Shown here piece after piece: positions 6,712 through 13,170 of a stretch of DNA of 16,975 bases. Source of the DNA: Clostridia bacterium. GTDB lineage: Bacteria; Bacillota; Clostridia; Oscillospirales; Acutalibacteraceae. A model generated the notes under the pieces. The model worked only from the letters and a program-made list of their open reading frames with translations, was not told the DNA's origin and did no database searches. The stretch is from NCBI GenBank assembly GCA_900763035.1, contig CAAFIS010000168.1, positions 1 to 16,975 on the forward strand. The letters are read 5' to 3'. Both the position numbers and the translations under genes were made by a program. Position 1 is the stretch's first letter; the number at the start of each line of letters is the position of its first letter.

Positions 6712-7053
6712 TTAGCCCATCTCGCCGAGCGTGCGCCCGCCGAGCAGGTGAAAATGCAGGTGCTGCACGGTCTGACCGGCATCCGCGCCGTTATTGGTCA
6801 GCACGCGGTAGTCCGTCACGCCCAGCTTTGCCGCGATCTGGGGGACCGAGGCAAAGATATGTGCGACGACGGCGCTGTTGTCCGCCGTCAGATCGCGCAC
6901 GCCGGACAGGTGCGCCTTGGGGATCAGCAGCACGTGCACCGGGGCCTTGGGGTCGATGTCGCGAAAGGCGAGCATCTGCTCGTCCTCGTAGACCTTATCG
7001 GACGGGATCTCGCCCGCCGCGATGCGGCAGAACAGGCAATCCTTATTTTCCAT
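6712..7053 (-). CDS. HIT-family nucleotide-binding hydrolase (HINT type)
   Basis: 113-residue histidine-triad protein of the HINT branch. Relatives hydrolyse AMP- or GMP-linked phosphoramidates, including aminoacyl-adenylates bound to aminoacyl-tRNA synthetases. The triad is QTVQHLHFHLLGG, giving H98, H100 and H102. The N-terminus MENKDCLFCRIAAGEIPS holds the Cys pair seen in many bacterial HINT proteins (C6, C9), and FRDIDPKAPVHVLLIPKAH matches the family. It starts at ATG 7053 with AAGGGAG 9 nt upstream and lies 17 nt after alaS, so it is in the same operon. A link to alanyl-adenylate turnover is attractive but only inferred from position. Confidence 0.93.
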   Translation of the reverse strand: MENKDCLFCRIAAGEIPSDKVYEDEQMLAFRDIDPKAPVHVLLIPKAHLSGVRDLTADNSAVVAHIFASVPQIAAKLGVTDYRVLTNNGADAGQTVQHLHFHLLGGRTLGEMG

Positions 7054-7070
7054 CGTGATGCGCTCCCTTC

Positions 7071-9719
7071 TTAGCCGTGCAGCATACCGGCCAACACGTC
7101 CGCCGCGGCCGCGACCACGTCGTCGGCGCGGTCGACGTCGCGGCCGCCCGCCATGGCCTGATCCGGACGTCCGCCGCCCTTGCCGCCGCAGACGGCGGCG
7201 ACGGCGCGCACGATGTTGCCCGCATGGGCGCCGCGTGCGACCGCGCCGGGCGTGGCGGCAGCCAAAATGGTGACCTTATCCTGCGTGGCGGTGACGAGCA
7301 CGACCACGCCCTCGCCCAGCTTATCGCGCAGGGTATCGCCCAGCTCGCGCAGGCCGGCGGCATCCATCTCCGGCACGCGCGCCGAGAGCAGCTTCACGCC
7401 GCCGACCTCGCGCACCTGCGACAGCACGTCGCCGAGCGTGCTCTGCGCCAATTTGCTTTTCAGCGCGTCGTTTTCGGCGGTCAGCTCCCGCTCGTGCGCA
7501 AGCAGGTGGGCGAGCTTCTCCTCGACCTCGCCGTCCTTGGCCTTGAGCAGCGACGCGACGTGCGCCATGCGCCGCTCCAGCGTATGATAAAAGGCCAGCA
7601 CGTTATCGCCGGTCAGCGCCTCGATGCGGCGCACGCCTGCGGCGATGCCCGCCTCGCTGACGATCTTGAACAGCGCGATCTGCCCGGTGTGCGACACATG
7701 GGTGCCGCCGCACAGCTCCTTCGAATAGTCGCCCATGCTGACGACGCGCACGGTGTCGCCGTATTTTTCGCCGAACAGCGCCATCGCGCCGCTCTTTTTG
7801 GCCTGCTCGACCGACATCTCCTCGGTCGTGACCGGCAGATCCGCCGCGATCTGCGCATTGACCAGACGCTCGACCTCGGCGATCTCGTCCGCCGTCATGG
7901 GCTGGAAATGCGCGAAATCGAAACGCAGGCGCGTCGGCGTGACGAGCGAGCCCTTCTGCTCGACGTGGCTGCCGAGCACGGTGCGCAGCGCCTTTTGCAG
8001 CAGGTGGGTCGCGCTGTGGTCCTTGCAGGTGGCGGCGCGCTTTTCGGCATCGACCGACAGCGTTACTTCCTCGCCGGCGGAGAGCATCCCGGCCGTCATC
8101 ACGCCCACGTGGCCGACCTTGCCGCCGCGCAGCTTGATCGTTTCTTCTACGGAGAACGTGCCGTTTTTGCCGCAGATCACGCCGGTGTCCCCCTGCTGGC
8201 CGCCCATGGTGGCGTAAAACGGCGTGCGGTCGGTGAATACCGTGCCGCGCTGCCCCTCCAGCAGCGTATCGGTCAGGTCGTCCTCACCGGCGATGACCGT
8301 GATCTTGCCGGTGTCCGTCACACGATCGTAGCCGGTGAACACCGTCGTCAGCGCGGCATCGATCCGATCGTACACCGTCGCGTCCGCACCCATGTAGTTG
8401 GTCACCTCGCGGCTCTCGCGCGCACGGGTGCGCTGCTGCTCCATCGCGCGGGCAAAGCCGTCCTCGTCGATGGTGTAGCCGCGCTCGCCCAAGATCTCGC
8501 GCGTCAGGTCGGCGGGGAAGCCGTAGGTATCGTACAGCTTGAACACGTCCGCGCCGTCGAGCACGGTCGAGCCGGTCTTTTTCAGGCCGTCCTCCAGCTC
8601 ACCGAGGATACGCAGCCCCTGATCGATCGTTTTGCCGAACTGGGCCTCCTCATTGGCCAGCACCTTGAGGATGAATTCCTGCTTCTCCGCCAGCTCCGGA
8701 TAGCCGTCCTTCGAGCCGTCGATCACCGTGCGGCTGAGATCGGCCAAAAACGCGCCGGGGATGCCGAGCAGACGGCCGTGGCGCGCGGCGCGGCGGATCA
8801 GGCGGCGCAGCACGTAGCCGCGTCCCTCGTTCGTCGGCATGATGCCGTCCGAGATCATGAACGTGGCGGAGCGGATATGGTCGGTGATCAGGCGGATGGA
8901 CACGTCGTCCTGCTCGTTTTCCTTATACCGCTTGCCCGCCAGCTTGCCGACGTGCTCGCGCAGCGCGTGCAGCGTGTCTACATCGAAGATGGAATCGACG
9001 TCCTGTACCGCGACGGCCAGACGCTCCAGTCCCATGCCGGTATCGATGTTTTTGTGCTCCAGCGTGGTGTAGTTGCCGTGGCCGTCGTTTTCGAACTGGG
9101 TGAACACGTTGTTCCAGATCTCCATATACCGGTCGCAGTCGCAGCCGACGGTACAGCCGGGCTTGCCGCAGCCGTAGCGCTCGCCGCGGTCGTAATAGAT
9201 CTCGGAGCAGGGGCCGCACGGGCCGGCGCCGTGCTCCCAGAAGTTGTCCTCCTTGCCGAAACGGTAGATCCGGTCGGCGGGGATGCCGATCTCCTTGTTC
9301 CAAATGTCGAAAGCCTCGTCATCGTCCCGATACACGGAGGGGTACAGCCGGTCGGGATCGAGGCCGATCACCTTGGTGAGGAACTCCCACGACCAGGCGA
9401 TGGCCTCGTGCTTGAAATAATCGCCGAACGAGAAGTTGCCCAGCATCTCGAAAAACGTGCCGTGGCGCGCCGTTTTGCCCACGTTTTCGATATCGCCGGT
9501 GCGGATGCACTTCTGGCACGTGGTCACGCGGCGGCGCGGCGGGATCTCCGCCCCGGTGAAATAGGGCTTGAGCGGGGTCATGCCCGCGTTGATCAGCAGC
9601 AGGCTCTTGTCGTTTTGCGGGATCAGCGAAAAGCTGGGCAGGCGCAGATGCCCCTTGCTTTCGAAAAACGACAGATACATCTCGCGCAGCTCGTTGACGC
9701 CGTACTTTTTGTTTGCCAT
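7071..9719 (-). CDS. alaS: alanyl-tRNA synthetase
   Basis: Cytoplasmic class II enzyme that charges tRNA-Ala with alanine and edits Ser/Gly mischarging. The 882-residue product has the normal family length. The catalytic domain shows RHGTFFEMLGNFSFGDYF (85-102) and NIDTGMGLERLA (224-235). A Cys-rich insert CGKPGCTVGCDC (184-195) follows a PCGPCSEIYYDRG segment. Next come the tRNA-recognition region, the editing domain with HSATH (568-572) and CGGTH (670-674, giving C670 and H674), and a C-terminal coiled coil and C-Ala domain ending GKGGGRPDQAMAGG. ATG 9719 has AAAGGAT upstream. The first gene of an operon with the HIT and exonuclease genes, it is controlled by a T-box leader. Confidence 0.98.
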   Translation of the reverse strand: MANKKYGVNELREMYLSFFESKGHLRLPSFSLIPQNDKSLLLINAGMTPLKPYFTGAEIPPRRRVTTCQKCIRTGDIENVGKTARHGTFFEMLGNFSFGDYFKHEAIAWSWEFLTKVIGLDPDRLYPSVYRDDDEAFDIWNKEIGIPADRIYRFGKEDNFWEHGAGPCGPCSEIYYDRGERYGCGKPGCTVGCDCDRYMEIWNNVFTQFENDGHGNYTTLEHKNIDTGMGLERLAVAVQDVDSIFDVDTLHALREHVGKLAGKRYKENEQDDVSIRLITDHIRSATFMISDGIMPTNEGRGYVLRRLIRRAARHGRLLGIPGAFLADLSRTVIDGSKDGYPELAEKQEFILKVLANEEAQFGKTIDQGLRILGELEDGLKKTGSTVLDGADVFKLYDTYGFPADLTREILGERGYTIDEDGFARAMEQQRTRARESREVTNYMGADATVYDRIDAALTTVFTGYDRVTDTGKITVIAGEDDLTDTLLEGQRGTVFTDRTPFYATMGGQQGDTGVICGKNGTFSVEETIKLRGGKVGHVGVMTAGMLSAGEEVTLSVDAEKRAATCKDHSATHLLQKALRTVLGSHVEQKGSLVTPTRLRFDFAHFQPMTADEIAEVERLVNAQIAADLPVTTEEMSVEQAKKSGAMALFGEKYGDTVRVVSMGDYSKELCGGTHVSHTGQIALFKIVSEAGIAAGVRRIEALTGDNVLAFYHTLERRMAHVASLLKAKDGEVEEKLAHLLAHERELTAENDALKSKLAQSTLGDVLSQVREVGGVKLLSARVPEMDAAGLRELGDTLRDKLGEGVVVLVTATQDKVTILAAATPGAVARGAHAGNIVRAVAAVCGGKGGGRPDQAMAGGRDVDRADDVVAAAADVLAGMLHG

Positions 9720-9763
9720 GTCACGTTCATCCTTTCTGTTTCGCGGTGCGGGGCGGCGAACGC

Positions 9764-9798
9764 AAAAGGATCCCCCGTCCTGTATGGGACGGAGGATC
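9764..9798 (-). terminator. regulated terminator of the alaS T-box
   Basis: On the minus strand GGATCC-T-CCGTCC pairs with GGACGG-G-GGATCC (13 bp including one G-T pair) around a 6-nt loop, followed by TTTT. The 5' arm follows directly on the T-box sequence, as expected for mutually exclusive antiterminator and terminator folds. Confidence 0.88.
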
Positions 9799-9994
9799 CG
9801 CGGTACCACCCAAATTGCGCAGCTGCCGCCGCGCCGCTCTGTTCCCTTAACGCGGGGGACGCCGCCGCTTTGCACGGCAGGGCTCGGGAACGGCCTCCGG
9901 GACGCGCCGGGCGACCTTGCAGCGGCAGCCGAACGGCTGCGGTCGCCTCTCTGGGCAGCGGGTGATCCGGTTCTTTTCCGTCAATGCCTTTAAC
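9764..9994 (-). promoter_or_regulatory. T-box riboswitch leader of alaS (alanine type)
   Basis: The conserved T-box sequence GGGTGGTACCGCG lies at 9799-9811 on the minus strand, directly before the regulated terminator. The 5' half shows Stem I features: an AGAGAG element, the apical GCTGCAAGG, and base helices ACGG/CCGT and GAAC/GTTC. The last two flank an internal loop whose 3' strand reads CCGAGCCCTG. GCC at 9881-9883, an alanine codon, is the likely specifier, agreeing with the gene controlled. A UUCG-capped hairpin (GCAGCC/GGCTGC) sits in the distal part. Uncharged tRNA-Ala should favour the antiterminator and allow transcription of alaS. The specifier placement was paired by hand. Confidence 0.92.
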
Positions 9995-10000
9995 AGCGTT

Positions 10001-10029
10001 ATTATATGCCTTTGCCGGGCGTTTGTCAA
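10001..10029 (-). promoter_or_regulatory. sigma-A promoter of the alaS operon
   Basis: A perfect TTGACA (10024-10029) and a perfect TATAAT (10001-10006) on the minus strand are separated by 17 bp. Transcription would start near 9994, immediately before the T-box Stem I. Confidence 0.9.
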
Positions 10030-10058
10030 ATATTTTTTCTTTGCCCGGATGATACAAC

Positions 10059-10087
10059 TTGGATACGATCTTATGGTATCTTATAAT
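10059..10087 (+). promoter_or_regulatory. sigma-A promoter of the membrane-protein gene, divergent from alaS
   Basis: TTGGAT (10059-10064), a 17-bp spacer and a perfect TATAAT (10082-10087) precede the plus-strand gene starting at 10115. Its -35 lies 29 bp from the -35 of the divergent alaS promoter. Confidence 0.75.
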
Positions 10088-10100
10088 TAAGCATAAGATC
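10062..10100. repeat. nested inverted repeats over the plus-strand promoter (candidate operator)
   Basis: GATCTTATG (10067-10075) and CATAAGATC (10092-10100) form a perfect 9-bp inverted repeat centred on the -10 box. GATAC (10062-10066) and GTATC (10076-10080) form a second, 5-bp dyad inside the spacer. Only the distal arm would be transcribed, so this is a DNA operator candidate rather than an RNA hairpin. Confidence 0.5.
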
Positions 10101-10114
10101 AGGGAGGGGCCAAT

Positions 10115-11302
10115 ATGACAGAAAAACTGACGAGAGAGCGCTGCCGGCAGATCTGCATCCTGTTATCGGCCATGGCCGTGACCGCCGTGCTGGCCATCAT
10201 GACCGAAAGCGTATTCGAAAGTCTGTTCGAGCGCCTATCCGTGCGCAGCGTCGTATGGGATTTTTGGTTTGGCAAATGCCTTATACCGAAGGGCGGAGTG
10301 ATCGGGACGGCCGTATTTGCGGCGGCCGTGCTGCTGATCTTTTCGCTGCGGTATCCGGGGGCGGCGCGCCCGCTGGCGGCGACGGCGTGGGGGCTGCTTA
10401 CCGTCGTCTATCTGCTGCGCTCGGTGCTGGTGCTGTATCGGCTATGGTGGGAGAGCGCGGTGCAGACCACGCCGGACGATCTTTCGGCTGTCCATCGCAC
10501 GGCCATCGTGGACAGCGGCGCGCTCATCCTTCTGTTTTTGCTGCTGGCGGTGTGTGCGCTGTGCAAAGAGCCCGCCCCGGCGAATGCGGTGTGCGCACTG
10601 ATCGGGATCAGCGCGCTGCTCCCGGTCGAAACGCTGCTGCACGCGGCGGACACCGACGCGGCGCCGCTCCTGATGGGGCCCGCCGCATCCATGCACGGGC
10701 TGCTGCTCGGTGCGCTGTGGGTGCGGTACGGCAGCCGCCGTGCGCTGCCGGATGCCCTGCTGTGGGGCGCGCTGGCGGCACTGCTGCTGCGCACGGTCGT
10801 GCCGATCGGCGGCGAATATCCGCTGCCGTATCCGCTCTCTGCCGCTCTGTCCGCGCAGGCAACGGCGTGGCTGACCGCAGCAGGCATACTGACGGTGCTG
10901 ATCGGGCGGTACTGCGCCGGGCGGCGCTCCGGGCACATCGTGCGCGCGGCCGGGTACGGCGTGACGGCGGCGGGGCTCTTGGCCTATGCCGTCGGGGCGC
11001 TGTCCGTGCTGCCGACGATCGAGGGTGCAGTGCGCGCGGCGGGGCTTTGCTGCCTTGCCGCCGCGGCCATCGGGCAGGCCGTGTGCGCCGCCGCCGGGCG
11101 GCCGATGCGGGGCGCGTGCCGGCTCGTGCTGTGCGCGGTGTTCCTGCTGACCATGCTGCCGTGGGGCATATCCATACTTGAAGGAAAGAGGATCTTCGTA
11201 CAGCGTCTGCACGCCGCTGTGAATATCGTATCCGCCTCCCTCGCCATACCACTGGCCCTGCTGGCGGCGGGGATCGCTTGCGAGGGCAAAGAGAACGAAT
11301 AG
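10115..11302 (+). CDS. polytopic membrane protein of unknown function
   Basis: I do not recognise this 395-residue protein. It is almost entirely hydrophobic, with roughly 12 candidate membrane segments, for example about 12-30, 61-79, 85-108, 133-150, 156-172, 186-204, 212-230, 246-264, 276-294, 304-325, 333-352 and 366-388. Loops are short; the longest hydrophilic parts are at 31-58 (FESLFERLSVRSVVWDFWFGK) and 110-132. No obvious transporter signature or catalytic motif is visible. ATG 10115 has an AGGGAGGGG ribosome binding site, and a strong sigma-A-type promoter with overlapping dyads lies just upstream, suggesting regulated expression. The stop is TAG, followed at once by a GC-rich hairpin. 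It is a single-gene unit between alaS and the spoIIQ-like gene. Codon use looks like that of its neighbours. It could be a transporter or a sensory membrane protein; the sequence does not decide. Confidence 0.85.
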   Translation: MTEKLTRERCRQICILLSAMAVTAVLAIMTESVFESLFERLSVRSVVWDFWFGKCLIPKGGVIGTAVFAAAVLLIFSLRYPGAARPLAATAWGLLTVVYLLRSVLVLYRLWWESAVQTTPDDLSAVHRTAIVDSGALILLFLLLAVCALCKEPAPANAVCALIGISALLPVETLLHAADTDAAPLLMGPAASMHGLLLGALWVRYGSRRALPDALLWGALAALLLRTVVPIGGEYPLPYPLSAALSAQATAWLTAAGILTVLIGRYCAGRRSGHIVRAAGYGVTAAGLLAYAVGALSVLPTIEGAVRAAGLCCLAAAAIGQAVCAAAGRPMRGACRLVLCAVFLLTMLPWGISILEGKRIFVQRLHAAVNIVSASLAIPLALLAAGIACEGKENE

Positions 11303-11306
11303 AGCA

Positions 11307-11351
11307 CGCCCCCGGCGGGACGACCCGCCGGGGGCGAAAAAACGCGTTTTT
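11307..11351. terminator. intergenic hairpin between convergent genes
   Basis: CGCCCCCGGCGGG and CCCGCCGGGGGCG form a perfect 13-bp stem with a 4-nt ACGA loop (11307-11336), 4 nt after the membrane-protein stop. It is followed by the self-complementary AAAAACGCGTTTTT. In the plus direction the stem is followed by A6 and only then by T5, so it is not a textbook terminator, but its position between convergent genes argues for that role. Confidence 0.6.
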
Positions 11352-12060
11352 ACTGCTCCTCGTTCTGCTGCGCCCTGACCTCGACGCCGATCGCGGCGAC
11401 CGGGTCGACGGCACGGCCGTCGACGGTCATCTGCAGGTGCAGGTGCGGCTGCTGTGCGCTCTCGCACGGGATCTCGGTCAACGTGCCGATCGGCTGGCCG
11501 ACCTTGACCGTTTCCCCCACCGCGACCGTGGGATGCACACCGCGGTACAGCGTGATCACGCCCACGCCGTGGTCGACCTCGATCTCCTCGCCCCAAAACG
11601 GATCGGTGCCGATCCGTGTCACCTTGCCCTCGGCCACGGCCTTGACCTTCTGCCCGTTCTCTCCGGCGAAGTCCGTGCCCTCATGCGTGCGCCAATCCCC
11701 CATCGTGACCGAATAGAGCGGCGCATCCGGCGAGAACGGCTGCTGCACGAGGTTAGTCAGCGGCAGCACGTACAATGCCGCCGCCTGCGGCTGCGTGGTT
11801 TTTGGCACCGTCGTCGGCGCGGTCTGCGTCATCGGGGGCGGCGCGGTCGTGCGGTCGTCCGGCTGGCCGGTGACCACCTGCTCCACGGGCTGCGATGTGC
11901 GGCTCTCCTGCTCCCCGCGCTCCCGCGACGGGGAAAAGGCGGCGAACGCCACACCGCCGACCGCCAGCAGGCACGCCGCCAGCGCCGCATAGAACCCGTT
12001 GCCGTTGATGAACCGCTTGAAGCGGGAGGTCTTTCTCCCGCGGATCGGCTGTTTATCCAT
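11350..12060 (-). CDS. spoIIQ: SpoIIQ-like M23 metallopeptidase-domain protein
   Basis: Probable forespore partner of SpoIIIAH in the trans-septal channel. The 236-residue product has a basic start, one membrane segment at about 22-43 within FINGNGFYAALAACLLAVGG (a pattern common in clostridial SpoIIQ-type proteins), a Thr/Pro/Gln-rich linker (about 50-95) and a LytM/M23 domain. The domain contains FSPDAPLYSVTMGDWRTHEG, with the zinc ligands H126 and D130 (HEGTD), and PHLHLQM with H206 and H208. The HxxxD and HxH pairs are therefore intact, unlike B. subtilis SpoIIQ, which lacks an active site. ATG 12060 has AAGGGAGG 8 nt upstream. A sigma-F/G-type promoter lies upstream, supporting forespore expression. 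The alternative is another M23 sporulation hydrolase, such as one in the engulfment machinery. Confidence 0.8.
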   Translation of the reverse strand: MDKQPIRGRKTSRFKRFINGNGFYAALAACLLAVGGVAFAAFSPSRERGEQESRTSQPVEQVVTGQPDDRTTAPPPMTQTAPTTVPKTTQPQAAALYVLPLTNLVQQPFSPDAPLYSVTMGDWRTHEGTDFAGENGQKVKAVAEGKVTRIGTDPFWGEEIEVDHGVGVITLYRGVHPTVAVGETVKVGQPIGTLTEIPCESAQQPHLHLQMTVDGRAVDPVAAIGVEVRAQQNEEQ

Positions 12061-12120
12061 GTTCCATCCTCCCTTTGCCGCCGCGCCGGAAATGCCGGGC
12101 GAGCGATCTGTTTTCATCCA

Positions 12121-12150
12121 CAGTTTGCCCGATCGGCCCGTTCGCTATAC
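12121..12150 (-). promoter_or_regulatory. sigma-F (or sigma-G) promoter of the spoIIQ-like gene
   Basis: On the minus strand GTATA (12146-12150), exactly 15 bp, then GGGCAAACTG (12121-12130). This fits the forespore pattern GYATA-N15-GGNNANAHTR at every position. Transcription would start near 12113, about 53 nt before the ATG. B. subtilis spoIIQ is sigma-F-dependent. Confidence 0.75.
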
Positions 12151-12212
12151 ATAAAACGAACGATCGGACGGATCTGCCATTTTTTCGTGTCGAAATTTGT
12201 CATGCGCGTGTA

Positions 12213-12242
12213 TTGTATCGTGCGAACCGGATATGCTATATT
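12213..12242 (+). promoter_or_regulatory. candidate sigma-A promoter of the Met8-like gene
   Basis: TTGTAT (12213-12218), an 18-bp spacer and TATATT (12237-12242), with an extended -10 TGC just before it. It lies upstream of the plus-strand gene at 12305 and is divergent from the spoIIQ-like promoter. Confidence 0.55.
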
Positions 12243-12255
12243 ATTAATACATATT

Positions 12256-12275
12256 GACATATGATCGACATATGA
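12256..12275 (+). repeat. tandem 9-bp direct repeat in the leader of the Met8-like gene
   Basis: GACATATGA occurs at 12256-12264 and again at 12267-12275, an 11-bp period of about one helical turn. A third ACATAT lies just upstream at 12249-12254. It sits immediately after the predicted transcription start, a position suited to a repressor site. Confidence 0.5.
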
Positions 12276-12304
12276 ACGTTAGTTTACGGAAGGAGGGCAA
12301 AGAC

Positions 12305-12832
12305 ATGGCGATCGGTTTCCCGCTGTATGTCGACCTGAACGGCAACAACTGCACGGTGTTCGGCGGCGGGCGCAGCGCGCTGCGCCGCGTGCGCGAGCTG
12401 CTGCTTTTCGGCGCGAAGGTGACCGTGATTGCGCCGCAGCTATGCCCGGAGCTGCGCGAGATGAGTGACCGGCACGAGCTGCGCCACATCCCGCGCAAAT
12501 ATTATCGCGGCGACTGCACGAACGCCCAGCTTTGCGTGGCGGCGACGAACGACCGGACGGTGAACATCGCGATTTCGACCGAAGCGAAGGCGAAGGCCGT
12601 CCCCGTCAATGTCACCGCGCCGTCGGCCTACGGCAATTTCCACTTCCCGCGCGTCATCCTCAGGGACGGCGTTTCGCTGGCCATCGCGGGCGATCTGCCA
12701 CCTGCGCAGCTGCGCGCTCTGCGCGACATTTTGGATGCCGAGCTGCCGGAGCTGCTGCACCGCGCCGCGGCGGCGGACGAAACGTCCGCCGGGGACGAAG
12801 GCGACACGGACGAGGAACTGGCGCAGGAATAA
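12305..12832 (+). CDS. Met8/SirC-like Rossmann protein (putative precorrin-2 dehydrogenase family)
   Basis: 175-residue protein resembling the NAD-binding half of siroheme synthases (Met8p, SirC, CysG N-terminus), which oxidise precorrin-2 to sirohydrochlorin. The Rossmann motif is TVFGGGRSALRRVRELL with GAKVTVIAP (17-44). It is followed by QLCVAATNDRTVN (75-87; compare AATDDDTVN in CysG) and NFHFPRVILRDGVSLAI (111-127). The next conserved family segment, a Ser/Thr-Gly-Gly-Lys-Ser-Pro-type loop, is replaced by AGDLPPAQLRALRD, and the acidic tail is low complexity. ATG 12305 has GGAGG 8 nt upstream; the longer frame to 12254 lacks a site. No other tetrapyrrole gene is nearby, so precorrin-2 dehydrogenase activity is uncertain and a repurposed role is possible. 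Confidence 0.75.
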   Translation: MAIGFPLYVDLNGNNCTVFGGGRSALRRVRELLLFGAKVTVIAPQLCPELREMSDRHELRHIPRKYYRGDCTNAQLCVAATNDRTVNIAISTEAKAKAVPVNVTAPSAYGNFHFPRVILRDGVSLAIAGDLPPAQLRALRDILDAELPELLHRAAAADETSAGDEGDTDEELAQE

Positions 12833-12873
12833 GCTGCGGCTGCGCCGCCGGGTCATCGAGCAACAGACAAAGA

Positions 12874-12908
12874 CCGCCTGCCGTCGGCAAAATGCCGACG
12901 GCAGGCGG
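12874..12908 (+). terminator. hairpin downstream of the Met8-like gene
   Basis: CCGCCTGCCGTCGGC and GCCGACGGCAGGCGG form a perfect 15-bp stem around AAAAT, 41 nt after the stop codon. The T tract is weak in both directions (CCTTTC on plus, TCTTTG on minus), so termination is likely but not textbook. Confidence 0.55.
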
Positions 12909-13017
12909 CCTTTCAGCTTGTCTTGTCAAAGGACCTCAAAGCCGATCGCGGCGGAAGGAAAGGCTGTTGGGCGCGACGTTAGTTTGTGCTGTCGGCAGTT
13001 CTCGTTATCACGCCCAC

Positions 13018-13040
13018 GAAAATGGCCATTGGCCATTTTC
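13018..13040. repeat. perfect 11-bp inverted repeat with a one-base centre
   Basis: The arms GAAAATGGCCA (13018-13028) and TGGCCATTTTC (13030-13040) flank a single T. No T tract follows, so it is not an obvious terminator; it is part of the inverted-repeat region between the Met8-like gene and spo0A. Confidence 0.8.
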
Positions 13041-13142
13041 CGCTGTCCGCCGGAATGGCTTCAGGGTCTCCCTTCGCATACCGATCACCCGCCCGCAGGC
13101 GGCGGAAGTGTCGAAAATGCTAATTTTTTTTGACAGTCTGAG

Positions 13143-13170
13143 CAAGAGCGTGCCGTGCGGCACGCTCTTG
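13143..13170. repeat. 12-bp hairpin downstream of spo0A
   Basis: CAAGAGCGTGCC and GGCACGCTCTTG pair perfectly around GTGC. It lies 80 nt beyond the spo0A stop and could end that transcript, but no T run follows on either strand. A T8 run (13124-13131) precedes it on the plus strand. Confidence 0.6.

Noticed and set aside
7077..9965. A 962-codon plus-strand open frame opposite alaS
   Set aside because: It is a shadow of alaS caused by high GC; the minus strand encodes a full, motif-complete alanyl-tRNA synthetase.
12254..12304. Start of the Met8-like gene at 12254
   Set aside because: It lacks a ribosome binding site and would begin within the direct repeat; ATG 12305 has a strong GGAGG.
13008..13079. 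A 23-codon minus-strand frame (MRRETLKPFRRTAENG…) in the gap between the Met8-like gene and spo0A
   Set aside because: There is no ribosome binding site, it spans a perfect palindrome, and it is very short; more likely part of an intergenic repeat than a gene.
13124..13136. A TTGACA-like -35 element after the T8 run
   Set aside because: No -10 element follows at 16-18 bp and there is no downstream plus-strand gene.
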